Assembly (NCBI GenBank): GCA_947586185.1
Contig: CANPXN010000008.1
Coordinates: 1-64,000, forward strand
Length of the DNA stretch: 64,000 nt
Origin: an uncultured Clostridia bacterium
GTDB lineage: Bacteria > Bacillota > Clostridia > Oscillospirales > Ruminococcaceae
Direction: 5' to 3'
The notes below the pieces were generated by a model. It saw only the letters and a program-made list of their open reading frames with translations, did no database searches and was not told the DNA's origin. Position numbers and translations under genes: made by a program. Below are positions 1-8,942 of the stretch, one piece after another (position 1 is the first letter of the stretch; each line of letters begins with the position of its first letter).

Positions 1-99
1 TATAACCTCTGTTCCGCAAATTTACTGCTTTTCTCCGCTTTTTATACATTTTGCATTTTGCTTGTCACTTAACACCTGCTTAGCAGATCCGCAAATTTA

Positions 100-1038
100 T
101 TAATATTCTATTTCTTCCATTTCTTCTTCACTAAGTCCCTGAGCAAGACCAAAGTCCCTACCAACGCCGCCTCGTACATATTCGAGAACGTCACTGTTAT
201 AGCCGAATCTGAAAAGACATGCTACAAAACCAGGATTGTTCTTAGCGTTGATCAAAACTGTAACCTCATCTCCAGGATTTCCGCTTACGCCGTCAATTTT
301 GAGCTGGAAATCGCTGCTGTTGTTAAACTTTGTTTCAACTGCGCTTCCGCCAACTGTTACAGAACCTTCAATAGGTGTAGGCTTTACATCCCCAGCATCA
401 AAGTTTGCGAAATCCATCCATTCAACGGTAAGAGGATATGTACCATTAGGAGCATTATCCTTGATCTTGAAAGTAGCCTTTACATACTCACCCTCAAAGA
501 CAATATCCCTTCTCTTGCTTATATCCATCCAGTAGACTTCCATTACTTCCTTGTTACCGGCAACCGGATCGCCCTCATGATGATCATTTTTATCTGTACC
601 CGGAACAATTACGACATTAGGATCAGATATAATATCTGTCGGATTAGGAGTGCTGATGTTATCATTTTTACTGTCGTTATTACTGCTGTTATCGTTATTA
701 CTATTGCTATTATTGTTATTATTGTCTACCTGACTATTGTTTGAGTCATCACCGGAAGAATTGTTGTTATCTACTGCTGAAGAATCATTTCCACCGGCAG
801 AACTGTTTGAATCAGCGCTGCTGCTGTCGCCGCTTTCAACAGGATCCTGAGAAGCAGAAGAGTCCTCATACTTCTTGATTGAGAACGGAGTCTTCATAAC
901 GGACTCAAGTTCTGATGATGTAAGACTGTCAGTGGTAATCTTGTCCTTACCTTTTTTCTTATCGGAGCATGCAGTGAATGAAGCAGCCATTACACTAACA
1001 AGACCGATTGCAACAATCTTTTTAAATATATTGTTCAT
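100..1038 (-). CDS. Lipoprotein with rearranged cohesin-like halves
   Basis: 312 residues. The N-terminus is a lipoprotein signal: basic start, hydrophobic run, then ASFTAC with Cys24 as the probable lipidation site. A Ser/Asn/Asp-rich low-complexity linker covers about residues 60-135. The rest resembles cohesin modules, the dockerin-binding beta-sandwiches of cellulosomes. Residues about 170-232 (VKATFKIKDNAPNGTYPLTV, then EGSVTVGG) look like the C-terminal half of a cohesin. Residues about 245-300 (VSGNPGDEVTV, NNPGFVACLF, YNSDVLEYV) look like the N-terminal half. The halves are therefore in reverse order, as if cut across the joint of two tandem cohesins or circularly permuted. It is probably anchored on the outer membrane face. 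The cohesin assignment rests on motif recognition; dockerin binding is unproven. Confidence 0.65.
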   Translation of the reverse strand: MNNIFKKIVAIGLVSVMAASFTACSDKKKGKDKITTDSLTSSELESVMKTPFSIKKYEDSSASQDPVESGDSSSADSNSSAGGNDSSAVDNNNSSGDDSNNSQVDNNNNNSNSNNDNSSNNDSKNDNISTPNPTDIISDPNVVIVPGTDKNDHHEGDPVAGNKEVMEVYWMDISKRRDIVFEGEYVKATFKIKDNAPNGTYPLTVEWMDFANFDAGDVKPTPIEGSVTVGGSAVETKFNNSSDFQLKIDGVSGNPGDEVTVLINAKNNPGFVACLFRFGYNSDVLEYVRGGVGRDFGLAQGLSEEEMEEIEY

Positions 1039-1116
1039 TGTTAATCTCCTTTGATTTTAATTGTAATTACATTATACACTTAACTGTGTACAATGTCAAG
1101 TTTTTAATGTGATAGT

Positions 1117-2784
1117 TTACTGAAATTTCAACATATTATTTACTGCACTTATTAAAGCATACATGGAAGAATTGATAATATCTGCATCGCATCCTACTCC
1201 CCAGAAATTATTTCCTTTTTCGTCTGTTATGCCCACATAGGAAACAGCGTTTGAAGAATCTCCCTTTTCAAGCGCATGCTCTGTATAAGTATGCAGATTG
1301 TACTTAATTCCCAGCATTTTCATAAGTGCATTGCTTACAGCGCTGAGTCTTCCGTTTCCATGGGCAGTACCTGTGCTGGTCTGACCCTCAAACTTTACTG
1401 TAACACTTGCATCAATGCCGTCCTTCTGAACGTAATGAGCTTCCACAGGCTCAACAGGAGCGGTTACATTCATAAAGCTTTCCTTGAACAGCTCGTATAC
1501 CTCATTAGGCTGGAGCTCACGATGCTTTACGTCAGAAACATGCTTTACATAATAGCCAAAAGGCTCACGCATATTCTGAGGCATTACGATCCCGAAATTC
1601 TGCTCCAGGATATATCCTATTCCGCCCTTACCGGACTGGCTGTTTATACGGATAACATCCCCGTCATATTCTCTTCCAACATCCTTAGGATCGATCGGGA
1701 GATAAGGAACTGTCCAATACTGACAATTCTTTTCCTCACGCCACTTCATACCCTTTGCAATAGCGTCCTGATGAGAGCCGCTGAATGCTGCAAAAACAAG
1801 CTGACCGCTGTATGGCTGACGCTCGTAAACATGCATGCCCGTAACGCGCTCGTAAAGCGAGGTCATTTCCGGCATATTTGAGAAGTCAAGAACCGGATCA
1901 ACGCCCTGTGAAAACATGTTCATACCCAGAGTAACAATATCAACGTTACCTGTTCTTTCGCCGTTTCCGAACAGTGTACCCTCTATTCTGTCAGCGCCGG
2001 CAAGCAGTCCCATTTCGCTGTCTGCCACTGCACAGCCCCTGTCGTTATGAGGATGCAGGGATACAACAATGTTTTCACGGTCTATCAGGTTGTCGCACAT
2101 ATATTCGATCTGATTTGCATAAACATGAGGCATTGAATGAGAAACCGTAACCGGCAGATTTATGATCACCTTATCGTCAGCAGTCGGCTCCCAGATTTTA
2201 ATTACCTCGTTGCATATCTCCAGAGCAAAATCCATTTCTGTACCAGTAAAGCTTTCCGGTGAATATTCAAAGTGATAGCATTCCTTTGCACCTGATTTCT
2301 CACGGTATTCCTTACAGAGCTTAGCGCCCTTCACTGCAATTTCAATAATCTCTTCCTTGTTCTTTTTGAACACCTGCTCCCTCTGAGCCACCGAAGTTGA
2401 ATTGTAGAGATGAACAATAGCGTTCTTGCAGCCCTCAAGAGCCTTGAATGTCTTATCAATAATATGTTCTCTTGACTGAGTAAGAACCTGAATAGCAACA
2501 TCGTCAGGTATCATATCCTTTTCGATCAGCGTACGGCAGAACTCATATTCCGTTTCCGACGCAGCCGGGAATCCGATCTCAATTTCCTTAAATCCTATTT
2601 TAACAAGATACTTGAAAAATTCAAGCTTTTCCTCCAGTGTCATAGGATTGATAAGAGCCTGATTTCCGTCTCTCAGATCCACACTGCACCAAATCGGAGC
2701 TTTGTCTATGTAATCCTTCTGCATCCACTTTCCCTCGGTTTTAACTGGGAAATACTGTCTTGTGTACTTTTCAAAGTTTTTCAT
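1117..2784 (-). CDS. leuA: 2-isopropylmalate synthase
   Basis: 555 residues, the length of the long LeuA form. It condenses acetyl-CoA with 2-oxoisovalerate, the first committed step of leucine synthesis. The HMG-lyase-like TIM barrel carries the metal and catalytic signature DLRDGNQ at residues 36-42, HPHNDRG near 245 and GNGERTGNVD near 275. The C-terminal 120 or so residues form the LeuA dimer/allosteric domain (SVTVKFEGQTSTGTAHGNG, then VSYVGI). The gene stands alone, without leuB, leuC or leuD alongside. Expression is very probably controlled by the T-box leader directly upstream, which has a Leu specifier codon. Confidence 0.95.
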   Translation of the reverse strand: MKNFEKYTRQYFPVKTEGKWMQKDYIDKAPIWCSVDLRDGNQALINPMTLEEKLEFFKYLVKIGFKEIEIGFPAASETEYEFCRTLIEKDMIPDDVAIQVLTQSREHIIDKTFKALEGCKNAIVHLYNSTSVAQREQVFKKNKEEIIEIAVKGAKLCKEYREKSGAKECYHFEYSPESFTGTEMDFALEICNEVIKIWEPTADDKVIINLPVTVSHSMPHVYANQIEYMCDNLIDRENIVVSLHPHNDRGCAVADSEMGLLAGADRIEGTLFGNGERTGNVDIVTLGMNMFSQGVDPVLDFSNMPEMTSLYERVTGMHVYERQPYSGQLVFAAFSGSHQDAIAKGMKWREEKNCQYWTVPYLPIDPKDVGREYDGDVIRINSQSGKGGIGYILEQNFGIVMPQNMREPFGYYVKHVSDVKHRELQPNEVYELFKESFMNVTAPVEPVEAHYVQKDGIDASVTVKFEGQTSTGTAHGNGRLSAVSNALMKMLGIKYNLHTYTEHALEKGDSSNAVSYVGITDEKGNNFWGVGCDADIINSSMYALISAVNNMLKFQ

Positions 2785-2817
2785 AAAATCAACCCTTTCT
2801 GATTTTTCTTGGGGTGT

Positions 2818-3079
2818 AAAAAAGCTTCACCCCTTTTACTACAAAGAGGTGAAGCATAAATCTCCACGGTACCACTCTTCTTGGTATTAAAATACCCACT
2901 CTGCCGCATCCACTAATGCGTATCTCTTTAACGGGAGAACCCGGTTTGTACTAATAGCATAAGCGTTTATACAAACTGCTCAGGGAGGAGTTATGACCGG
3001 TATCCATTTCTGTCTTTCACCCAAACGACAGCTCTCTGAGAATGTCCATCGGCTTTATTTCCCGTCAGCGCATTTACTT
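2818..3079 (-). promoter_or_regulatory. Leucine T-box leader of leuA
   Basis: The minus strand holds a T-box leader. The T-box core (AGTGGTACCGTGG) is at 2864-2876. A terminator follows at 2818-2855: an 8-bp stem (GGTGAAGC complement), then six U. A stem I region near 3000-3080 contains the AGAGAGC and GGTGAAAG signatures. The specifier loop reads ATAACTCCTCCCTGAG, so the likely specifier is CTC (Leu) at 2988-2990, which fits leuA. The antiterminator and terminator are mutually exclusive, so uncharged tRNA-Leu should permit readthrough. Confidence 0.9.
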
Positions 3080-3085
3080 GTATTT

Positions 3086-3114
3086 ATAATAACCTTTTTT
3101 ATCTCTTTTGTCAA
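3086..3114 (-). promoter_or_regulatory. Sigma-A promoter of the leuA leader
   Basis: On the minus strand TTGACA (3109-3114) and TATTAT (3086-3091) are separated by exactly 17 bp, placing the start of the T-box leader near 3079. Confidence 0.75.
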
Positions 3115-3172
3115 GTACTTTTCAAAAAAAATTACAGTTATCTTTTAACATTAATTTTTTTGGCTTTATGTA

Positions 3173-3201
3173 TTGAATTTTGTCATATAATTTGGTATAA
3201 T
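3173..3201 (+). promoter_or_regulatory. Promoter of the dgt-dnaG-rpoD operon
   Basis: TTGAAT (3173-3178) and TATAAT (3196-3201) with a 17-bp spacer lie upstream of dgt, divergent from the leuA promoter. Confidence 0.65.
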
Positions 3202-3310
3202 AAATAATGTATAGATTTCCACAACAGCAGAACGCTGCCATTATGCGTTCATACCGCAATTCTGCCGCTGTGGCTGCGGTATTACCTATATTGATGGAGG
3301 AAACTAAGCT

Positions 3311-4300
3311 TTGACAGTAAGAGAACAAACCGAGGTTATAGAGCTAAGCACTCTCAGTCCATTTGCCTGTACAGCTTCGGGACACGGAAAAAGAGTAAGG
3401 TATGAAGAAAAATGCAATCTGCGCACAGAGTTCCAGCGTGACCGTGACAGGATTCTTCACTGCAACTCGTTCAGGCGCTTAAAGCGTAAGACTCAGGTCT
3501 TTCTGTCCCCCGTGGGAGATCACTACAGGACACGTCTTACGCATACTCTTGAAGTTTCCCAGATAGCAAGGACTATTTCACGTGCGCTGAGGCTGAACGA
3601 GGATCTTACCGAAGCAATTGCACTGGGTCATGATTTGGGACACTCCCCTTTTGGCCATTCGGGAGAAGCCATTTTAGACGAGATATGCCCCTATGGCTTC
3701 AAGCACTACATCCAAAGCGTCAGGGTCGTGGATTATATTGAAAATCAGGGCAAGGGTCTTAACCTTACATATGAAGTAAAAAATGGTATAGCCTGTCACA
3801 CAAATATGGTCGCAAAAACCCGTGAGGGCAATGTGGTAAGGCTTGCGGATAAAATAGCGTATATAAATCATGATATAGAAGACGCTATAAGAGCAGGAAT
3901 ACTTAAGCCGTCCCAGCTTCCTGAAATGCCTGTAAGAGTTCTCGGAAAAACTAAATCCCAGAGGATCACTACACTTGTAAGATCAGTCGCTGAAAACGGC
4001 GCTGATGAGATCAGGATGACAAAGGATATAAAAAAAGCTCATGACGAATTAAGAGCATTTCTTTTTGAAAAGGTATACACCAATTCTGTAGCTAAATCAG
4101 AGGAAAAAAAGGCAAAGGTCCTTATAGAACAGCTCTATGAGCATTTCAGAAAAAATCCTGATGAAATGCCTGATGAATATAAAAAAATAATGGAAGTACA
4201 CGATGTTGACCGTGCTGTATGCGATTACATTTCCGGGATGAGCGACGGCTATGCCGTTGATTTGTATACTGAAATGTTTATACCTCGTTCATGGAAATAG
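3311..4300 (+). CDS. dgt: dGTP triphosphohydrolase-like HD protein
   Basis: 329 residues, starting at TTG 3311 behind a good ribosome site (GGAGG at about 3296). HD-domain phosphohydrolase of the dGTPase type, expected to cleave dNTPs to nucleoside and triphosphate. Metal-binding residues are visible: RLTHTLEV with His78, and GHDLGHSPFGH with His107-Asp108. It is the short dGTPase-like form common in clostridia. The gene ends in TAG, 15 nt before the first possible dnaG start, and leads the macromolecular synthesis operon, linking dNTP control with replication and transcription initiation genes. Confidence 0.9.
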   Translation: MTVREQTEVIELSTLSPFACTASGHGKRVRYEEKCNLRTEFQRDRDRILHCNSFRRLKRKTQVFLSPVGDHYRTRLTHTLEVSQIARTISRALRLNEDLTEAIALGHDLGHSPFGHSGEAILDEICPYGFKHYIQSVRVVDYIENQGKGLNLTYEVKNGIACHTNMVAKTREGNVVRLADKIAYINHDIEDAIRAGILKPSQLPEMPVRVLGKTKSQRITTLVRSVAENGADEIRMTKDIKKAHDELRAFLFEKVYTNSVAKSEEKKAKVLIEQLYEHFRKNPDEMPDEYKKIMEVHDVDRAVCDYISGMSDGYAVDLYTEMFIPRSWK

Positions 4301-4327
4301 CATACATACGGTGGAATGGAGAATTTT

Positions 4328-6079
4328 ATGGCATTGCCTGACGAATTTTTGTATCAGCTTAAATCAGCAAATACAATTGACAGTGTTATCGGAAGCTATG
4401 TCAATCTTCTCCGCAGCGGACATGACTTTGTCGGACTTTGTCCATTTCATTCCGAAAAAACTCCGTCCTTTCATATATACACCGATACTCAGAGCTTTTA
4501 CTGCTTTGGCTGCGGCGCAGGAGGAGATGTGATCACTTTTATAAAGCGCATTGAAAACCTCGACTATATTGAAGCAGTAAAGCTGCTCGCCCAGCGTGCA
4601 GGACTTGAGGTTCCCGAAAGCGGTCATGACAGCAAACTTTCAGAGCTGAAAAAACGCATACTTGAAATAAACCGTGCCACGGCAAATTACTATTACAAAA
4701 TGCTGGTTTCCGGAGAGGATAAAAGAGGTCTTAAATATTTCGCCTCCAGAAAGCTTAAACCGGAAACAATAAAAAAGTATGGCCTCGGATACGCCCCAGG
4801 TACATGGGACGGACTTAAAAAGCACCTTTCAGCCCTTGGATATAACGAAGATGAAATGATCGCCGCAGGCGTCCGCTCAGTGGGACGCAGCGGAAGCAGC
4901 GTATACGACACCTTCAGGGAAAGAGTCATATTTCCCATTATCGACCTGAGAGGCAACGTGATTGCCTTTGGAGGCCGCATTATCGAGGGTGACGGTCCTA
5001 AATATCTGAACACAAGCGATACGCCGGTGTTCAAAAAAAGCAGGAATCTTTTTTCGCTGAACTTTGCGAAAAATTCTCCTGTTAAAAAGCTTATTCTTGC
5101 CGAAGGGTATATGGATGTTATAGCCATAAACCAGGCAGGCTTTGAAAACGTTGTCGCAACCCTTGGCACTGCCCTTACACCGGAGCAGGCAAGGCTTATG
5201 AAGCAGTATGCGGACGATGTGATAATTTCCTATGACAGCGACGGTGCAGGACAGAAAGCTACCGCAAGAGCAATAAACCTTTTAAGCGAAGCCGGGATCA
5301 ATACCAGAATTATAAAAATGGACGGAGCTAAGGATCCCGATGAATATATAAAAAAATTCGGAGCTCAGAGGTTTAAAATGCTGCTTGATAATTCCGGAGG
5401 AGCTATAAACTTTGAGCTTGAAAAGTGCCGTCAGGGGCTTGATACTGAAACGGAAATGGGCAAGGTGGAGTTTTTAAAGCGCTGTGTAAGCGTTTTAGCA
5501 GGTATAAAAAACCAACTTGAACGTGATGTTTACATATCCAAAATATCAAAGGAAGAAGATATTAATATTAATGTTCTGCGCTCTCAGGTAAATTCGGAAA
5601 TACGGCGCAGTATCAATACCGAAAAGAAAAAGCAGTGGCGTGCTATAAAAGCCAAGCCGTTTTTTACGGACAAGCTTGTACCGGAATCTTCAAGCTGCCT
5701 CAGAGAGGTAAAGGCCGAAGAGGGTATTCTCGCCTATCTGTTCCGCAATCCGGATAAGACCGAATATGTAAAAAATCACATTGAACCGGATTGCTTCATT
5801 ACTGAATTTTATCGCAGAATTTACAATATATTCTGTGAAAAAACCTCAGTTTCCGACGATTTTAGCCTCTCGTTATTCTCAGATTTGCTGAGTGATGAGG
5901 AAATGGGCAAAATATCGGGAATATATGCAAAAAATAAGGACATCATTATAACCATACAGAATTTAAATGATTATATAAAAATCCTTAACGATTATAAAGA
6001 AGCATCTGCCATAAGCTCAAAAAATGAGCTTTCCGATGATGATTTATTAAATATAGTAAAAAAAGCAAGAGAAAAATAA
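4328..6079 (+). CDS. dnaG: DNA primase
   Basis: DnaG makes the RNA primers for replication. The CHC2 zinc finger is visible near the N-terminus (CPFH ... FYCFGC). The TOPRIM catalytic core has LAEGYMDVIA and ISYDSDGAGQKA with its acidic residues. A C-terminal helicase-binding region follows. ATG 4316 is also in frame, but GGAGAA at 4318-4323 sits 4-6 nt before ATG 4328, so I favour 4328 (MALPDEF, 583 residues). It lies between dgt and rpoD, the classical primase/sigma operon order. Confidence 0.95.
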   Translation: MALPDEFLYQLKSANTIDSVIGSYVNLLRSGHDFVGLCPFHSEKTPSFHIYTDTQSFYCFGCGAGGDVITFIKRIENLDYIEAVKLLAQRAGLEVPESGHDSKLSELKKRILEINRATANYYYKMLVSGEDKRGLKYFASRKLKPETIKKYGLGYAPGTWDGLKKHLSALGYNEDEMIAAGVRSVGRSGSSVYDTFRERVIFPIIDLRGNVIAFGGRIIEGDGPKYLNTSDTPVFKKSRNLFSLNFAKNSPVKKLILAEGYMDVIAINQAGFENVVATLGTALTPEQARLMKQYADDVIISYDSDGAGQKATARAINLLSEAGINTRIIKMDGAKDPDEYIKKFGAQRFKMLLDNSGGAINFELEKCRQGLDTETEMGKVEFLKRCVSVLAGIKNQLERDVYISKISKEEDININVLRSQVNSEIRRSINTEKKKQWRAIKAKPFFTDKLVPESSSCLREVKAEEGILAYLFRNPDKTEYVKNHIEPDCFITEFYRRIYNIFCEKTSVSDDFSLSLFSDLLSDEEMGKISGIYAKNKDIIITIQNLNDYIKILNDYKEASAISSKNELSDDDLLNIVKKAREK

Positions 6080-6164
6080 ACGCTATCTTTGTGCTTACAG
6101 CCTGTGCACAAAGACCGACTGATCATACAGCAAAAGCATACCGGGCTGAGAAATGGAGTTATAT

Positions 6165-7250
6165 ATGCCAATGGACAAAAAAGCGACAATTGACAGTCTT
6201 CTGGAACGAGGCAAAGCTACAGGAAAGCTCACAACAAAGGAAATTACAGATGCTCTTGAAGAACTCGACTTTGATGTAGAACAGATGGATTCCTTTTACG
6301 ACAGCTGTGCAAGCATGAACATTGAAATCGTGGACGACTTTTCAACTGATTCTGATCTGAAAATCGGTCTTGACTCCGGTATCGGCGACGACTTGGAAAT
6401 GGCTCTTTCAACTGAAGGAATTGCTATTGACGACCCGGTAAAGATTTACCTTAAAGAAATTGGCCGTGTTCCGCTGCTTTCAGCTGAGGAGGAAATCGAG
6501 CTTGCTCAAAGAATGTCCCAGGGAGATTCGTATGCAAAAAAACGTCTTTCTGAAGCAAACCTTCGACTGGTCGTAAGTATCGCTAAAAAATATGTTGGAA
6601 GAGGCATGCAGTTCCTCGACCTTATCCAGGAGGGAAATCTTGGTCTTATCAAGGCTGTTGAAAAGTTTGATTATACTAAAGGGTTTAAGTTCTCTACCTA
6701 TGCGACATGGTGGATCCGTCAGGCAATCACTCGTGCAATTGCAGATCAGGCAAGGACAATAAGGATTCCTGTCCACATGGTTGAAACGATAACAAAAGTT
6801 AAAAAGGTTTCAAGCCAGCTGCTACATGAAAATGGTCACGATCCTACGGCTGATGAAATTGCAGAAAGACTTGAAATGCCTGTTGAAAGAGTAAGGGAAA
6901 TCATGAGAATAGCACAGGATCCTGTTTCTCTGGAAACTCCTATAGGCGAAGAGGAAGACAGCCACCTGGGAGATTTTATTCCTGATGACGACGCTCCTGC
7001 ACCTGCTGAGGCAGCTTCATTACTTCTCCTAAAGGAACAGCTTAACGAGGTTCTCTCAACCCTTACAGACAGAGAAGCCAAGGTTCTGAAGCTCCGTTTC
7101 GGTCTTGAGGACGGTCGTTCCAGAACTCTTGAAGAAGTGGGCAAGGAATTTGACGTTACCCGTGAACGCATCAGACAAATTGAAGCCAAAGCGCTGAGAA
7201 AGCTCAGACATCCGAGCAGAAGCAAAAAGGTCAAGGACTTCCTTGATTAA
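6165..7250 (+). CDS. rpoD: Housekeeping sigma factor (sigma-70/SigA)
   Basis: Primary sigma factor. Region 1.2 ([22 protein letters not shown]), region 2 with [19 protein letters not shown] and [17 protein letters not shown] motifs, region 3, and region 4 with the helix-turn-helix [13 protein letters not shown] and [20 protein letters not shown] are all present and in order. The N-terminal extension is short, as in Gram-positive SigA. ATG 6153 is in frame, but GGAG at 6155-6158 points to ATG 6165 (361 residues). A strong terminator follows, so this ends the dgt-dnaG-rpoD operon. Confidence 0.96.
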   Translation: MPMDKKATIDSLLERGKATGKLTTKEITDALEELDFDVEQMDSFYDSCASMNIEIVDDFSTDSDLKIGLDSGIGDDLEMALSTEGIAIDDPVKIYLKEIGRVPLLSAEEEIELAQRMSQGDSYAKKRLSEANLRLVVSIAKKYVGRGMQFLDLIQEGNLGLIKAVEKFDYTKGFKFSTYATWWIRQAITRAIADQARTIRIPVHMVETITKVKKVSSQLLHENGHDPTADEIAERLEMPVERVREIMRIAQDPVSLETPIGEEEDSHLGDFIPDDDAPAPAEAASLLLLKEQLNEVLSTLTDREAKVLKLRFGLEDGRSRTLEEVGKEFDVTRERIRQIEAKALRKLRHPSRSKKVKDFLD

Positions 7251-7275
7251 GAAGCCTTAACCTTATACATAAAAC

Positions 7276-7305
7276 AAAAGGACTGATTTCAATATCAGTC
7301 CTTTT
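7276..7305 (+). terminator. Terminator after rpoD
   Basis: A 12-bp perfect stem (AAAAGGACTGAT and its complement) around a 6-nt loop, ending in TTTT. It closes the dgt-dnaG-rpoD operon. Confidence 0.85.
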
Positions 7306-8153
7306 ATATTCGTATGTAAAATTCACTTTGTTGGAGGTTAAAATGATTTACAAAACTTTAAATACCATAATGTTTAGTACATCGGTACCACCCTTAAAAT
7401 CAAATTATTTTTAATCGTATTTACTTTTGTTCTGGCGGTCTCACTCCTTTACTCTCATGTAATTTTTAAAATCCTCATATAGAAATTTTTCATAGTGCAT
7501 CACCTAAAATTATTATCATTACATGCTATTAAATTTTGATAAACGCCTTTCCAGTATAAACTTAATTTTACATTGGATTCACCTTTTCTGAATTTATTTA
7601 TCTTTAACGTTATATATATAAAGACATTATAGTCGCAATTTGGAATATCCTAATTCCTAAAAGCCTTAAAAATTGAAGCCCCATTGAAGCAAAATTCTAT
7701 TGGTACATTTTACAACTCATAATATCTTTAATCATTTCACAAATACTATTCTTATCATTAATTTGAACGGAGCTTTTATTAAGCTGCTTTGTTCCTGTTA
7801 TATTCTGAAATAATCTTAGAAATATGAGTCACCAATGGAAGCTTCAGACTGTTGCCCTTCAATAGAGTCCATCGGTAATTCCTCCTTCTTGATATATATT
7901 TATTTTTGCAAAAGAAACTTCCCATTCTTAAACCTTGCAAAAATACCATCGTCAAGAGAACCGCAATCTCACTGCTTTGAATAATCATCAATACTTACTG
8001 TAACTCTTATTGCTGCTATATCGAATCTCTTATTTATTAGATTGTCTGTTTCTCTTTTGTTGTTTATATAATACCACATACTTTCGGCAAAGTCAACAGT
8101 TTTTTATAAAAAATATATACAATTTTATTAAAAATATTCAAACAATATGCCTA
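7306..8153. other. Long AT-rich gene-poor interval
   Basis: About 850 bp without a convincing gene on either strand. A minus-strand match to the T-box core (AAGGGTGGTACCG, 7383-7395) has no matching stem I, no terminator and no downstream gene. A minus-strand GGAGG at about 7879 precedes only an 18-codon frame. The stretch could be a decayed, formerly T-box-regulated locus; nothing firmer can be said. Confidence 0.4.
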
Positions 8154-8182
8154 TTGACTTTAAGCCCTGATTATAGTATAAT
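8154..8182 (+). promoter_or_regulatory. Promoter of the DUF1292 gene
   Basis: TTGACT (8154-8159), a 17-bp spacer, then TATAAT (8177-8182). The start would lie near 8189, leaving a leader of about 60 nt. Confidence 0.7.
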
Positions 8183-8249
8183 TAATACGTTATGGTGCAT
8201 AAAGCACTGTTCTATATTTCCGCCCTGCGGCAAAGATTGGAGAAAAATT

Positions 8250-8585
8250 ATGTCAGAAATGAATGAGTATACTCCTGAGCTGTATACGCTCACAGATGAA
8301 GAAGGAAACGAACAGACCTTTGAACTGCTGGACGTTGTAGAGATCGAAGATCAGAGGTATTATGCCTTGATCCCACAGCTTGACGATCCGGAATCCCTTA
8401 CCGACGACGACGGAGAATTTGTTATCTTGAAGTCAGACATCGTTGATGATGAAGAGATGCTTGTATCAATTGAGGATGAAGACGAGTTTAATGCTGTCGG
8501 AGAAATCTTTATCAAGAGACTTGAAGAAATGTTTGAGGAAGATGAATGCGAATGCGAAGACGATGACTGCGACTGCTGTCATTAA
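8250..8585 (+). CDS. DUF1292 (YrzB-like) acidic protein
   Basis: 111 residues from ATG 8250, preceded by GGAGAAAAATT. The sequence matches the DUF1292 pattern: YTLTDEEGNEQTFELLDVVE, YYALIPQ and a FVILKSD-like strand. It is strongly acidic. The extreme C-terminus (DECECEDDDCDCCH) packs five Cys among Asp/Glu, unlike a usual DUF1292 end, and may bind metal. Family function is unknown. The gene is monocistronic, followed by the 6S RNA promoter. Confidence 0.85.
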   Translation: MSEMNEYTPELYTLTDEEGNEQTFELLDVVEIEDQRYYALIPQLDDPESLTDDDGEFVILKSDIVDDEEMLVSIEDEDEFNAVGEIFIKRLEEMFEEDECECEDDDCDCCH

Positions 8586-8611
8586 TTTGCCGAAACAAAC
8601 AAAAATTACTA

Positions 8612-8640
8612 TTGATTTTTAATTCAGATTGTGTTATAAT
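8612..8640 (+). promoter_or_regulatory. Promoter of the 6S-like RNA
   Basis: TTGATT (8612-8617), a 17-bp spacer and a perfect TATAAT (8635-8640), with the predicted start at about 8647. No reading frame follows, consistent with a structural RNA. Confidence 0.75.
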
Positions 8641-8646
8641 ATCAAT

Positions 8647-8884
8647 GTAATAAAACATTCTGCCTTGTTCGAGTAATTATAGTTTTTATAATCCAACACT
8701 CATTTTTAGGGAATCCTGATAACTCTGACTGAAGATTGCAGACCTCCCGCATTTGCGGACGAAGGGAGCGTGAGGCTTTCAGGAGGATACCCACCTTGCT
8801 TAACGGCTTGGTTTTATTCGCTATATGACGGCAAGGCGGTTTACAAAAACACATGCCGGATTGCATTTGCAGTCCGGCATTTTT
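8647..8884 (+). ncRNA. ssrS: Probable 6S RNA
   Basis: A transcript framed by a strong promoter and a strong terminator with no coding frame. Its ends pair: CTGCCTTG at about 8660 with CAAGGCGG at about 8831, closing a long, interrupted rod of about 180 nt. Internal pairings include CTCCCGCATTTGCGG and TCCTGA with TCAGGA. The 3' part has ACCCACCTTG, similar to the conserved CACCU segment of 6S RNAs. 6S RNA mimics an open promoter and sequesters sigma-70 RNA polymerase. The family assignment is by fold and local motifs, not by covariance search. Confidence 0.65.
8853..8884 (+). terminator. Terminator of the 6S-like RNA
   Basis: Stem ATGCCGGA (8853-8860) with TCCGGCAT (8873-8880), then TTTT. 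Confidence 0.85.
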
Positions 8885-8903
8885 GCATATGTTTATAAGC
8901 AAA

Positions 8904-8931
8904 AGCGCTTTCGGATCAAATCGAAAGCGCT
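8904..8931 (-). terminator. Terminator of the GH9 gene
   Basis: Perfect 10-bp stem AGCGCTTTCG / CGAAAGCGCT with an 8-nt loop, directly downstream of the GH9 stop. On the minus strand it is followed by TTTTGC. Confidence 0.8.
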
Positions 8932-8942
8932 TATATTTATTA

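Noticed and set aside
13..99. 12-bp direct repeat TCCGCAAATTTA at 13-24 and 88-99
   Set aside because: Two short AT-rich copies without inverted ends or gene between them; chance is likely.
4298..4330. dgt and dnaG lie in the same frame, separated only by TAG, suggesting readthrough fusion or TAG recoding
   Set aside because: dnaG has its own ribosome site and start, and both proteins have normal family lengths. TAG also ends the Rrf2 gene at its expected C-terminus, so TAG is a regular stop here.
7779..7991. 70-codon minus-strand frame in the 7.3-8.2 kb gap, plus an 18-codon frame with GGAGG at about 7879
   Set aside because: The 70-codon start has no ribosome site, composition is AT-driven and no family is recognisable.
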